Source: JAGSOU01 sp049974865
GTDB lineage: Bacteria > Pseudomonadota > Alphaproteobacteria > Rhodobacterales > Rhodobacteraceae
DNA length: 64,000 bases
Direction: 5' to 3'
Assembly (NCBI GenBank): GCA_049974865.1
Contig: JBNGCX010000009.1
Coordinates: 1 to 64,000 of the forward strand
Part shown: positions 23,057 to 30,915 of the stretch, in pieces
How the letters are laid out: each line of letters starts with the position of its first letter
How positions within the stretch are numbered: position 1 is the first letter of the stretch
Notes under the pieces: model-generated
What the model was told of the DNA's origin: nothing
Seen by the model: the letters and a program-made list of their open reading frames with translations, nothing else
Databases searched by the model: none
Position numbers and translations under genes: made by a program

Positions 23057-23569
23057 ATGCCCGCCGCCGCCCTCATCCCCATCGCCGCGCAGATCGGCGC
23101 CCCGATGATCAAGAAGCTCCTCGAAAAGAAGATCGGTGCCGAGAATGCCGACCTTGCGGAGGAAGTGGTCAAGCAGATCGCCTCGCGCGCCGCGGTGCTG
23201 CCCGAAGACCTGGGCCGGATGGTCGAGGAAGACGCCGCCACGATCGAAGAGGCCATCATGGACACCGAGCGCAGCCCCGAGCTGGCCCGCCTCTACGCCG
23301 CCGGCCTTGAGGGCCAGTTCGAGCTGCTGAAGGCCGAAGGCTCCGATTCCTTCTGGATGCGCGCCTGGCGTCCGGGATGGATGTGGCTTCTGGGCTTCCT
23401 CTGGCTCTGGTCGATCGTCATCGCCCATGTGGTGAACGCGGTCTTCAAGATCGCGCTGCCGCCGCCCGATCTGTGGGTGTTGTTCCAGCTGACCGCGCTC
23501 TTCGCCGCGTTCTACATGGGCGGCCACACCTTCAAGGACTTCGTCGCGACGCGCTGGGGGACCAAGTGA
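23057..23569 (+). CDS. 3TM-type holin
   Basis: 170 residues. A soluble helical N-terminus (MPAAALIPIAAQIGAPMIKK to about residue 95) is followed by two strong membrane helices at about 105-130 (WMWLLGFLWLWSIVIAHVVNAVF) and about 140-155 (LFQLTALFAAFYMGGHTF), plus a weaker N-terminal hydrophobic patch. This layout matches the 'holin of 3TMs' family found in phages and gene transfer agents. It forms the membrane hole or disrupts the membrane to time lysis. RBS CCGGAGG is just upstream. Confidence 0.82.
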   Translation: MPAAALIPIAAQIGAPMIKKLLEKKIGAENADLAEEVVKQIASRAAVLPEDLGRMVEEDAATIEEAIMDTERSPELARLYAAGLEGQFELLKAEGSDSFWMRAWRPGWMWLLGFLWLWSIVIAHVVNAVFKIALPPPDLWVLFQLTALFAAFYMGGHTFKDFVATRWGTK

Positions 23570-23913
23570 CCCTCGATCTCGACCTCGCGCTCAAGCTCGC
23601 CAGCTTCGCCCTGTCCGTCGCGGCCATGGTCTACGCCTTTTTCGTGAACCGCCGGAAGGACGTGGACGAACGGTTCGCCGAAGGCTCCAAGCGGATGGAC
23701 CGACATGCGGCGCAGATCGCCGAGTTGCAGCAAACCGTCCGCTCCATGCCCGGCAAAGACGAGATGCACGACCTGCAACTGGCGATCGAGCGGCAGACCG
23801 GCGCGCTGAACACGATGCGGGCGGTCATGGAGGGCAACAACAAGGTGATGGAACGCCTCGAGGAAATCGTTTCACGCCACGAAGATCACCTGCTGAACGG
23901 AGGCTCTAAATGA
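23566..23913 (+). CDS. DUF2730-like membrane protein (Mu gp25-type)
   Basis: 115 residues from a GTG that overlaps the holin stop (GTGA). One N-terminal membrane helix (LALKLASFALSVAAMVYAFF) is followed by a long coiled coil (DERFAEGSKRMDRHAAQIAELQQTVRSM, DLQLAIERQTGALNTMRAVMEGNNKVMERLEEIV). It fits DUF2730, the Mu gp25-like family, perhaps a spanin-like or holin-associated component. The longer in-frame ORF upstream is a shadow of the holin. Confidence 0.75.
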   Translation: MTLDLDLALKLASFALSVAAMVYAFFVNRRKDVDERFAEGSKRMDRHAAQIAELQQTVRSMPGKDEMHDLQLAIERQTGALNTMRAVMEGNNKVMERLEEIVSRHEDHLLNGGSK

Positions 23914-24212
23914 GCGATTACGCGCAAACCACCCTGCGCAGGCACCGCCGGCTGGCCATCCTGCGCCACCTGGAGGGCTGCCTCGACTACACCTCAAACG
24001 CCTCCATCCTGACCGATGTGCTGGACGGCGTCGGCGTGACCTCGAGCCGAGACCAGGTCGTCACCGAACTGGCCTGGCTGAAGGAGAACGGCTTCGTCGC
24101 CTATGAGGACAACGGCGGCTTCCTGGTGGTCGAGGCCACCCAGCGCGGCGTTGAGGTGGCCCGCGGGCGCGCCGGGCACCCGGAGATCCAGCGCCCCAGT
24201 GCGAGGCGCTGA
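23910..24212 (+). CDS. Mu gp26-like winged-helix protein (VpaChn25_0724 family)
   Basis: 100 residues (MSDYAQTTLRRHRRLAILRH, NASILTDVLDGVGVTSSRDQVVTELAWLKENGFVAYEDNGGFLVVEATQRGVEVARGRAGHPEIQRPS). An ArsR-like winged helix ending in a GxxHPGIxRP-like motif, the mark of this Mu-like phage family. It occupies the gp26 position between gp25 and the small terminase. Function unknown; DNA binding near packaging start is plausible. Confidence 0.8.
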   Translation: MSDYAQTTLRRHRRLAILRHLEGCLDYTSNASILTDVLDGVGVTSSRDQVVTELAWLKENGFVAYEDNGGFLVVEATQRGVEVARGRAGHPEIQRPSARR

Positions 24213-24215
24213 GCC

Positions 24216-24782
24216 ATGCCGCCGCCCCGCAAAGTCGATCTCCTGCCGAAGGAACTGAAGCGCTGGCTTGAGACTGAGTTGGAAGCGCGAGGCTTCGCCG
24301 GCTACGAGGATCTCGCCGAGGCGCTGAACTTCAGGCTGGAGGAAGAAGGGCTGGAGATGCGCATCGGCAAGAGCGCTCTCCACGTCTATGGCCAGGAGCA
24401 CGCCGAGTTCGTCAAGTTCCAGGACCAGGCCAGCGCCTGGGCCGCGAGCTGGATGACCGAGAACGGGTTGGAGGAGGAGGCGCAGCGCCACAACGTGCTG
24501 TTCCAGATGATCACGACGCTCGCCTTCAAGGTCATGCAGGCGCAGATGCTCAAGGACGGCAAGGACATCGATGCGCGCGAGCTGCATTTCCTTGGCAAGA
24601 TGCTGAAGGACGTCATGGCCAGTTCTGGCATCCGCGAGAAGCTGCGCGAGGATGAACGTGTCCGCGTGGCCAAGGAGGCGCGCGAAGAAGCGGCGAGCAA
24701 GGTGGAGAAGAAGGCCCTTCAGCTTGGCCTGACCAAGGAAACGGTCGAGGGCATCAAGGCACAGATCCTCGGGGTGGAGTGA
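24216..24782 (+). CDS. DUF3486 small terminase-like protein (Mu gp27)
   Basis: 188 residues matching DUF3486 (Mu gp27): N-terminal RKVDLLPKELKRWLETELEARGFAGYEDLAEALNFRLEEEGLEMRIGKSALHVYGQ, a DNA-binding helical unit, then a long helical oligomerisation part ending in a coiled coil (REKLREDERVRVAKEAREEAASKVEKKAL). It most likely recognises the phage right or left end to start headful packaging together with gp28. It starts right after the gp26 stop. Confidence 0.88.
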   Translation: MPPPRKVDLLPKELKRWLETELEARGFAGYEDLAEALNFRLEEEGLEMRIGKSALHVYGQEHAEFVKFQDQASAWAASWMTENGLEEEAQRHNVLFQMITTLAFKVMQAQMLKDGKDIDARELHFLGKMLKDVMASSGIREKLREDERVRVAKEAREEAASKVEKKALQLGLTKETVEGIKAQILGVE

Positions 24783-25102
24783 TGGGCCAGCAGATCCGCA
24801 CTCTCCAGTTGCTCGGCTACCAGGTCACCGTCGACGACGCCCTGGGAAAGCTGGCCGTCGAGCATCCCGGCGAAATGCCTTGGGATGACCTTTTCAGGAT
24901 CAAGAACATGGTCTGGGGCGAAGAGGCCCGCGCGATCGAGATCTACCCGCGCAAGTCCGATCTGGTGAACAGCATCCCCTGCCGCCACCTCTGGCGCCTA
25001 GGCGAGGCGGATTTCTGCCCCGACCTGCTGGGGCCGGCCGCGCATGATGACCGCCTGCAATCGCGCTACGTCGCCCGCTGGACGGAGGCGCGCAGCCGAT
25101 GA
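24782..25102 (+). CDS. hypothetical protein in the terminase operon
   Basis: 106 residues (MGQQIRTLQLLGYQVTVDDA, EMPWDDLFRIKNMVWGEEARAIEIYPRKSDLVNSIPCRHLWRLGEADFCPDLLGPAAHDDR). A compact alpha/beta protein with conserved-looking W and Y residues; this type of protein is often found next to terminase in alphaproteobacterial phages (the 'DUF551/7694-like' pattern is not certain). ATG at 24782 overlaps the gp27 stop and the stop overlaps the next ATG. Confidence 0.6.
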   Translation: MGQQIRTLQLLGYQVTVDDALGKLAVEHPGEMPWDDLFRIKNMVWGEEARAIEIYPRKSDLVNSIPCRHLWRLGEADFCPDLLGPAAHDDRLQSRYVARWTEARSR

Positions 25103-25332
25103 GCCGAGTCCGCTGTCTCTGCCCCGGATGCCAGCGCACCACAGGCCAGCCCTTCGCGGAATGGATCTGTGGCCAGCATTGGCGCGCCGTGCCGAAATCC
25201 TTGCGCGCGCGTCTGTTCCGCTTCCGCCGCCGCGCGAAGCGGGATCCGCGCTGGCATGGCCCGGCCGAAACGATGTGGGCGCGCTGCAGGAAGGCCGCGA
25301 TCGAGGAAGCTCTGATGGGGGTGCCGCTATGA
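25099..25332 (+). CDS. small zinc-ribbon-like basic protein
   Basis: 77 residues. N-terminal cysteines MSRVRCLCPGCQRTTGQPFA followed by WICGQHWRAVPK give CxCxxC...CxxH, a likely zinc-binding site. The C-terminal half is strongly basic (LRARLFRFRRRAKRDPRWHG). It could bind DNA and act with the terminase, for example as an HNH-like remnant or packaging helper; this is inferred. It overlaps both neighbours by 4 nt. Confidence 0.6.
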   Translation: MSRVRCLCPGCQRTTGQPFAEWICGQHWRAVPKSLRARLFRFRRRAKRDPRWHGPAETMWARCRKAAIEEALMGVPL

Positions 25333-27002
25333 CCGCCGCCATGACCGAAGCCGAGTGGGAGGAACTGCGCGCAGAAAGCCGGCAGGCGCTTCCCGATGCG
25401 ATTGCCGGGACCGACAGCCTGCCCGCGGTGCTGCTCTCCTACCAGGCCAAGCTGCTGGCGACGACGGCGGTCTACCCCTTCGTCGTCTGTGAGAAGTCGC
25501 GCCGGATCGGGATGACCTGGGCGGTGGCAGCCGACGCGGTGCTGACAGCAGGCGCCCAGAAGGCGGCTGGCGGCATGGACGTGCTCTATATCGGGTTTAA
25601 CCTCGACATGGCGCGCGAGTTTATCGACACCGCGGCGATGTGGGCCAAGGCCTTCATCCATGCCGCGTCTGGCGTCGAGGAATTCCTGTTCAAGGATCAG
25701 GCCGACGGAAAGGAGGATCAGGACATCCAGGCATTCCGGATCCGCTTCGCCTCTTCCTTCGAGATCGTGGCGCTGACCTCCAAACCCCGCAGCCTGCGCG
25801 GCCGGCAGGGCTATGTGATCTTCGACGAAGCCGCGTTCCACGACGAACTGGACGAGATGCTGAAGGCCGCCAACGCGCTGCTGATGTGGGGTGGCAAGGT
25901 GCTGGTCATCTCGACCCATGACGGCGACGCCAACCCCTTCAACGTGCTGGTGAAGCAAGTCGAGGCGGGCGAGCGGGGCGACACGGCCAAGGTCGTGCGC
26001 GTGACCTTTAACCAGGCGGTTGAAGCGGGACTTTACGAGCGGATCGCCTTGGTCACCGGCAAGCCCGCGACGCCGGAGGCGAAGGCCGAGTGGATCGACA
26101 GCATCCACAAGATCTACGGCGATGATGCCGACGAAGAGCTTCATTGCATTCCAAAGGCCGGCACCGGAGCCTGGCTGAGCGCTCCGCTTATCGAGGCTCG
26201 CATGACGGCGGATGCGCCCATCCTTCCGCTGGAGCTGCCCGGCGACTACCTTCAGCGGCCGCAGACGGCACAGGCCGAACTCATGCGCCCCTTCATGGAT
26301 GAGCTGGATACGGTGCTGTCCGGGCTGGACACCAAGCCCCTCTACGCGTTCGGCTTCGACTTTGCCCGCGTGGCCGACCTATCTGTGATCTCGCTGCTGG
26401 CCATCGAGAAGAACCTCACCCGGCGAGAGGCACTGTCTGTCGAACTGCGCAACGTGCCGGGCGTTGAGCAAAAGGCGATCGTGAAGGATGTGCTCGATGC
26501 GGTCAGCGGACGCTTGGTCGGCGCCGCTTTCGATGCCACCGGCATGGGCTGGACCGTGGCCGAGGATATGGGGCGGCATTTTGGGCTTCGCGAAAGCGAG
26601 GATGATCCCGGCCTGATCTGGGCGATCAAGTTCAGCCAGGACTGGTACCGACTGCACATGCCGCCGCTGAAGACCGCCTTCGAGGACGGAACAATCGCGA
26701 TCGGCCGGGCTTCGGATCACGTCACCGATCTGCGCGCGGTCAAGAAGATCCGCGGCATCCCCAGGGTGCCCGAGGTCCGCACGGGCGAGAAGGGCAAAAA
26801 GCGTCACGGCGACTATGCCATCGCGCTGGCGCTGGCGCATTTCGCCAGCCGCATGCGTTGGGTCGAGTACGACTACCGCGGTGTCGGCTCAGACCGGCGC
26901 GGCGGCGACAGCTCGTTCGACGATCCGTACGGCGATAGCGGCGAAGGCCGCAACTGGTGGAGCCCGCCGCTCGGCGCGCGCCAGAGAGGAGGAATCTGGT
27001 GA
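25329..27002 (+). CDS. terminase large subunit (Mu gp28 type)
   Basis: 557 residues. ATPase domain with a deviant P-loop KSRRIGMTWA (residues about 56-65) and Walker B VIFDEAAF (163-170), followed by STHDGDANPF-type coupling motif; the C-terminal nuclease part starts at FGFDFARVADLSVI (catalytic Asp), AAFDATGMGW, and ends near KRHGDYAIALALAHF, which provides the late acidic residue. It cuts and pumps phage DNA into the prohead. The ATG at 25329 overlaps the preceding stop; an in-frame upstream extension is a shadow. Full length and intact. Confidence 0.93.
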   Translation: MTAAMTEAEWEELRAESRQALPDAIAGTDSLPAVLLSYQAKLLATTAVYPFVVCEKSRRIGMTWAVAADAVLTAGAQKAAGGMDVLYIGFNLDMAREFIDTAAMWAKAFIHAASGVEEFLFKDQADGKEDQDIQAFRIRFASSFEIVALTSKPRSLRGRQGYVIFDEAAFHDELDEMLKAANALLMWGGKVLVISTHDGDANPFNVLVKQVEAGERGDTAKVVRVTFNQAVEAGLYERIALVTGKPATPEAKAEWIDSIHKIYGDDADEELHCIPKAGTGAWLSAPLIEARMTADAPILPLELPGDYLQRPQTAQAELMRPFMDELDTVLSGLDTKPLYAFGFDFARVADLSVISLLAIEKNLTRREALSVELRNVPGVEQKAIVKDVLDAVSGRLVGAAFDATGMGWTVAEDMGRHFGLRESEDDPGLIWAIKFSQDWYRLHMPPLKTAFEDGTIAIGRASDHVTDLRAVKKIRGIPRVPEVRTGEKGKKRHGDYAIALALAHFASRMRWVEYDYRGVGSDRRGGDSSFDDPYGDSGEGRNWWSPPLGARQRGGIW

Positions 27003-27217
27003 CCGTGCAGCGCCAATACCAATCCCGCTTTGCCCCCGGCGATCGCGTCATCGTTGGCGACGATATCATGGGGGTAGTCGAGCGCGTGATCTTCGCTCGC
27101 AACATGACTCACCCCCTGATTGCAGTGGAGTGGTGGGACCGCTCTTCTCTCCAAGTTCGCGAGTTTCATGAGGACGAGGTCCGGTTTCGAGACCAACAGG
27201 AGAGATTTGATGACTGA
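26999..27217 (+). CDS. hypothetical protein between terminase and portal
   Basis: 72 residues from a GTG that overlaps the terminase stop (GTGA) with AGAGGAGGAA upstream. RFAPGDRVIVGDDIMGVVERVIFARNMTHPLIAVEWWDRSSLQVREFHEDEVRF looks like a small SH3-like beta barrel of the KOW/'FxxGDxV...G.V' type. It may bind nucleic acid or head proteins. A GTG two codons later is an alternative start. Confidence 0.58.
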   Translation: MTVQRQYQSRFAPGDRVIVGDDIMGVVERVIFARNMTHPLIAVEWWDRSSLQVREFHEDEVRFRDQQERFDD

Positions 27218-27407
27218 ATTCCGTTTCAAGCTGACAAAAAGCGAGCTGAAGCGCCTTCTGGATGAGCGCCAGGAGAAGCTAGGTGCCGCGCGCCAAAACC
27301 CCAACGTGATGGACGCCATCGGTGAGCTCTGCCGCCACGACGTGGAGCCCGAAATCGCCCGCCAGTTGCTGGTCGAGGCGCGCCTGAATCGATGTGAGGA
27401 GAATTGA
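27210..27407 (+). CDS. small helical protein upstream of the portal
   Basis: 65 residues (MTEFRFKLTKSELKRLLDER, NVMDAIGELCRHDVEPEIARQLLVEARLNRCEEN). All-helical, no family recognised. Overlaps the previous gene by 8 nt; RBS AACAGGAGAG is present. The stop is 3 nt before the portal start. Confidence 0.55.
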   Translation: MTEFRFKLTKSELKRLLDERQEKLGAARQNPNVMDAIGELCRHDVEPEIARQLLVEARLNRCEEN

Positions 27408-27409
27408 CC

Positions 27410-29053
27410 ATGGCCAACAAACCCCGACTCCTCGATCAATGGGGCCGCCCGGTCCAGCGCGCGACCCTGATGCAAGAGGTCGCCGCCCCGACCATCGGCG
27501 GGGTGCGCTCGCCGGTCACCGGCTACCCGGCCGACGGGCTGGATCCGCTGCGCCTGGCCTCCATCATGCGCGGGGCCGACCAGGGCGATCCGGTGCGCTA
27601 CCTCGAACTCGCCGAGGCGATCGAAGAGCGTGACCTGCATTACCTCGGCGTGCTCGGCACCCGGCGCCGGTCGGTCAGCCAGATCGATATCACCGTCGAG
27701 CCCGGCGGTGACAGCGCCGAGGACGAGGCCATGGCGCAGATGGTGCGCGACTGGCTGAAGCGTGACGAGCTGCAGGATGAGCTGTTCGATATCCTCGACT
27801 GCATCGGCAAGGGCGTCTCCTTCACCGAGATCATGTGGGAGCGCTCGGAAGGCCAGTGGCAGCCCGGCCAGCTGGAATACCGCGACCCGCGCTGGTTCCG
27901 GTTCGACCGGCGCGACCTGGCCACGCCCATGATGCTCGACGAGCGCGGGCAGGAAGTGCCGCTGCCCGGCTTCAAGTTCATCTTCGCCTCGATCAAGGCC
28001 AAGTCCGGTCTTCCGCTGCGCTCCGGTCTCGCCCGCGCCGTCACCTGGGCGTATCTCTTCAAGAAATACACCGAGCGCGACTGGTCCATCTTCAGCCAGA
28101 CCTACGGCCAGCCCCTGCGGGTCGGCAAGTTCGGCCCCGGCGCCTCGGAGGATGACAAGAACAAGCTCTTCCGGGCGGTGGCCAACATCGCCGGCGACTG
28201 CGCCGCGATCATCCCCGAGTCGATGATGATCGAGTTCATCGAGACCGGGAACCTCGGTGCGGCGATCGACCTCTACGAGAAGCGGGCGAACTTCTACGAC
28301 AAGCAGGTCTCGAAGGCGGTGCTCGGCCAGACCGCGACCACCGACGCCGAGGTCGGCGGCCTGGGATCCGGCAAGGAGCACCGCGAGGTCCAAGAGGATA
28401 TCGAGCGCTCGGACGCTCGCGCACTGTCCGCGATCCTCAACCGTCACGTCATCCAGCCCTGGATGCAGCTCGAGCGCGGCCCGCAGAAGCGCTACCCGCG
28501 CCTGATCATCGCCCGGCCGGAGGAAGAAGACCTCAAGGCCTTCACCGAAGCGGTCACGCCCTGGATCGATCGTGGACTGCGCGTCAAGGCGTCCGAGGTC
28601 CGCGACAAGTTCTCGCTCTCCGAGCCCGACACGAAGGACGAAATTCTGGTCGGAAAGGCCTCTGAGGCCCCGAAACCGGAAACCGCGCCGCCCCCCGATG
28701 GGCAAACTCCGCCGTTAAACACCCATTTAACGGGTCAGGAGGCGCAAGTCGCCGACCCGCGCCCCATGACAGCCCTTCAGGCAGAAACGGCCTCAGCGGG
28801 CCGCTCAGGCGATCCGTCCCCGGTGGAGCTGCTGGCCGACCGCATGGCGATCGAGGGTGCCCCGGCCATGGAGACGATCCTGGGCAAGATCGAGGCCATG
28901 CTCGCTGCCGCCGGATCGCTGGAGGAATTCCGCGAAAACCTGCTGGCGGGCTTCCCGGATCTCGACACCTCCGAGCTCAGCGCGATCCTCGCCCAGGCGA
29001 TGATTGCCGGCCACCTCGGCGGCCGCGCGGCCATGGAGGAAGAGAGTGGCTGA
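27410..29053 (+). CDS. portal protein (DUF935, Mu gp29)
   Basis: 547 residues of the DUF935 portal family: LDQWGRPVQRATL, LRLASIMRGADQGDPVRYLELAEAIEERDLHYLGVLGTRRRSV, SFTEIMWERSEG, LPLRSGLARAVTWAYLFKKYTERDWSIFSQTYGQPLRVGKF, KAVLGQTATTD, HREVQEDIERSDARALSAILNRHVIQPW. It forms the dodecameric ring through which DNA enters the head. The C-terminal part after residue about 420 is low-complexity and proline-rich, then helical; the linker DNA carries a 14-nt-AT-rich palindrome (28712-28733). ATG at 27410 was preferred to a TTG at 27404. Confidence 0.93.
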   Translation: MANKPRLLDQWGRPVQRATLMQEVAAPTIGGVRSPVTGYPADGLDPLRLASIMRGADQGDPVRYLELAEAIEERDLHYLGVLGTRRRSVSQIDITVEPGGDSAEDEAMAQMVRDWLKRDELQDELFDILDCIGKGVSFTEIMWERSEGQWQPGQLEYRDPRWFRFDRRDLATPMMLDERGQEVPLPGFKFIFASIKAKSGLPLRSGLARAVTWAYLFKKYTERDWSIFSQTYGQPLRVGKFGPGASEDDKNKLFRAVANIAGDCAAIIPESMMIEFIETGNLGAAIDLYEKRANFYDKQVSKAVLGQTATTDAEVGGLGSGKEHREVQEDIERSDARALSAILNRHVIQPWMQLERGPQKRYPRLIIARPEEEDLKAFTEAVTPWIDRGLRVKASEVRDKFSLSEPDTKDEILVGKASEAPKPETAPPPDGQTPPLNTHLTGQEAQVADPRPMTALQAETASAGRSGDPSPVELLADRMAIEGAPAMETILGKIEAMLAAAGSLEEFRENLLAGFPDLDTSELSAILAQAMIAGHLGGRAAMEEESG

Positions 29054-30197
29054 CCTGACGGCCACTTTCCGCCGGCCGTTCGCCGAACAGGTCGCGGCCT
29101 TTCGCCTGCGTCTGGGCGATCTCGTCCCGACGCAGGCGTGGGACGATATCCAGCGCAGCGCCCACGATCGGGCCTTCATGGTGGCCGGCGCGACCAAGGC
29201 GGATCTGCTGGCCGATCTCGCGGGGGCCGTCGACAAGGCGATTGCCGACGGCACCTCGCTCGAAGAGTTCCGGCGCGATTTCCGCGCGATCGTGGAAAAG
29301 CACGGCTGGCACGGCTGGACCGGCGAGGGCAGCAAGCGGGGCGAGGCGTGGCGCACCCGGGTCATCTATCGCACCAACGCCGCCACCACCTATGCGGCCG
29401 GGCGCCTGGCGCAGCTGCGCGAGGGCGGTTTCAAGTATTACGTCTACCGCCACGGCGGCTCGCTCGAGCCCCGGCTTCAGCACCTTTCCTGGGATGGGCT
29501 GATCCTGCCGGCCGATCATCCGTTCTGGGAGAAGGCCTATCCGCCGAACGGCTGGGGCTGCAGCTGCTATGTCATCGGCGCGCGCTCGATTGCCGGCGCC
29601 AAGCGCGTCGGCGGGGATCCGTCGAAGACGCTGCAGCCGGGCTGGGACAAGCTGGATCCGGCCACCGGCACGCCCAAGGGGATCGGTAAGGGGTGGGACT
29701 ATGCCCCCGGGGCCTCGGCCTCGGACACCATCACGGATCTCAGCGATAAGCTCGACAAGCTGCCGCCGCGCCCGTCGATCGACCTGATCCAGAGCTGGCT
29801 GACGGAGAACCTGTTCGGCGCCTGGTTTCAGAACCCCACCGGCCTCTGGCCGCTCGCTCGCCTGCGCGACGAGCACGCCGAGGCCCTCGGCGCCAAGACA
29901 GCCATCGCGAAGATGTCTCCCCAGACCGCGGCCAAGCAGCTGGAGGAGCACCCGGAGCTGACGATATTCGATTATGCCGAGGCCCAGCGCGTCGTCAGCC
30001 AGGCGACGCATGTGATCGAGGACGACGGCTCTCTCGTCTTCTGGTTCGAACCGGCCGGCGCCAACGGGCACGTCCTGGTGGTGAAGGCGACGAAGAGCGG
30101 CGAAGGCCTCTTCGTCACCAGTTTCCGGCGGATCAGCGCGATCCAGAAATACCGCGACAGCGAATTCCGGCGTCTCATGCGAAAATCGAAGAGGTAG
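29046..30197 (+). CDS. MuF-type head morphogenesis protein with C-terminal nuclease-like domain
   Basis: 383 residues. The MuF (Mu gp30) minor-head domain spans about residues 50-190 (SLEEFRRDFRAIVEKHGW, TRVIYRTNAATTYAAGRLAQL, DHPFWEKAYPPNGWGCSCYVIG with its conserved CxC). The C-terminal about 90 residues (IFDYAEAQRVVSQATHVIED, LVFWFEPAGANGHVLVVKATKSGEGLFVTSFRRIS) match the PBECR/Barnase-EndoU-like phage nuclease pattern often fused to MuF, so it may be injected or act as a toxin. The GTG at 29046 overlaps the portal stop, with GAGGAAGAGAG upstream. Confidence 0.87.
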   Translation: MADLTATFRRPFAEQVAAFRLRLGDLVPTQAWDDIQRSAHDRAFMVAGATKADLLADLAGAVDKAIADGTSLEEFRRDFRAIVEKHGWHGWTGEGSKRGEAWRTRVIYRTNAATTYAAGRLAQLREGGFKYYVYRHGGSLEPRLQHLSWDGLILPADHPFWEKAYPPNGWGCSCYVIGARSIAGAKRVGGDPSKTLQPGWDKLDPATGTPKGIGKGWDYAPGASASDTITDLSDKLDKLPPRPSIDLIQSWLTENLFGAWFQNPTGLWPLARLRDEHAEALGAKTAIAKMSPQTAAKQLEEHPELTIFDYAEAQRVVSQATHVIEDDGSLVFWFEPAGANGHVLVVKATKSGEGLFVTSFRRISAIQKYRDSEFRRLMRKSKR

Positions 30198-30318
30198 CGC
30201 AGGCGGCGGGGCCCCCCTTCCGGCTGGGCCGGCAACCCCGCATGGCGCTCCGATCGTGACGATCGTGCTACGGCCGGGAGAATATTACCGTGTCACGCCT
30301 GCAACGGAGAATATAGCC

Positions 30319-30813
30319 ATGATCACCATCGAACTCAACGACGCCCAGATCTCGGCCATGCTGGACCGGGTGGCGCACGGCCTGACCGACATGACGCCGC
30401 TCATGCAGGAATTCGGAGAGTTCCTGGTCGAGTCGACCAAGCAGCGTTTCAAGGACGGCACCGATCCGGAGGGCAATGCCTGGGCGCCGAAGTCCGAGAC
30501 CACGATCGAGCAATATGAGCGCCGGGGCGACACGGTGGACTTCCGGCCGCTCTTCGGCCCGACCGGGCGGTTGTCTTCCGAGATCAGCTACGAGGCCGAC
30601 GCGGACGGCGTGCGCTGGGGCTCGAACCTGATCTACTCGGCCGTGATGCAGTTCGGCGCCGGCAAGGGGGAATTCGGCTCCATGGCCAATGGCAGCCCGA
30701 TCCCCTGGGGCGATATCCCGGCGCGCCCGTTCCTCGGGGTTTCCGCGGATGACCGCATGGCCTTGATCGACACTGGCGAGGAATGGCTGGAGGACATCAC
30801 CGGCGGGAATTGA
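30319..30813 (+). CDS. phage virion morphogenesis protein (Mu G, gp31)
   Basis: 164 residues of the phage virion morphogenesis family: MITIELNDAQISAMLDRVAH, MTPLMQEFGEFLVESTKQRFKDGTDPEGNAWAPKSETTIEQYERRGDTVDFRPLFGPTGRLSSEISYE, LIYSAVMQFGAGKG, WGDIPARPFLGVS. Mu G controls tail-length or head-tail joining. The ATG at 30319 was preferred to an upstream in-frame start because the extra residues are unlike the family. It follows the MuF gene by 121 bp of non-coding DNA with weak GC-rich hairpins. Confidence 0.9.
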   Translation: MITIELNDAQISAMLDRVAHGLTDMTPLMQEFGEFLVESTKQRFKDGTDPEGNAWAPKSETTIEQYERRGDTVDFRPLFGPTGRLSSEISYEADADGVRWGSNLIYSAVMQFGAGKGEFGSMANGSPIPWGDIPARPFLGVSADDRMALIDTGEEWLEDITGGN

Positions 30814-30862
30814 CCCCGCGCGCCCGCCGCGCCATCCTGCCGGCACCGGCCGATCGCCAAGC

Positions 30863-30886
30863 CCCGCAAGGTGTTGCGGGTGTTTT
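30863..30886 (+). terminator. rho-independent terminator after the G-like gene
   Basis: CCCGCAA (30863-30869) / TTGCGGG (30874-30880) with a 4-nt loop, then TGTTTT. Nearly the same stem as the terminator at 22048-22070, suggesting a duplicated or shared module border. It lies before the protease-scaffold gene, so a separate promoter must follow or read-through is partial. Confidence 0.7.
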
Positions 30887-30915
30887 CGGTCCCCCATGGT
30901 GGCGATGATCGCCCC

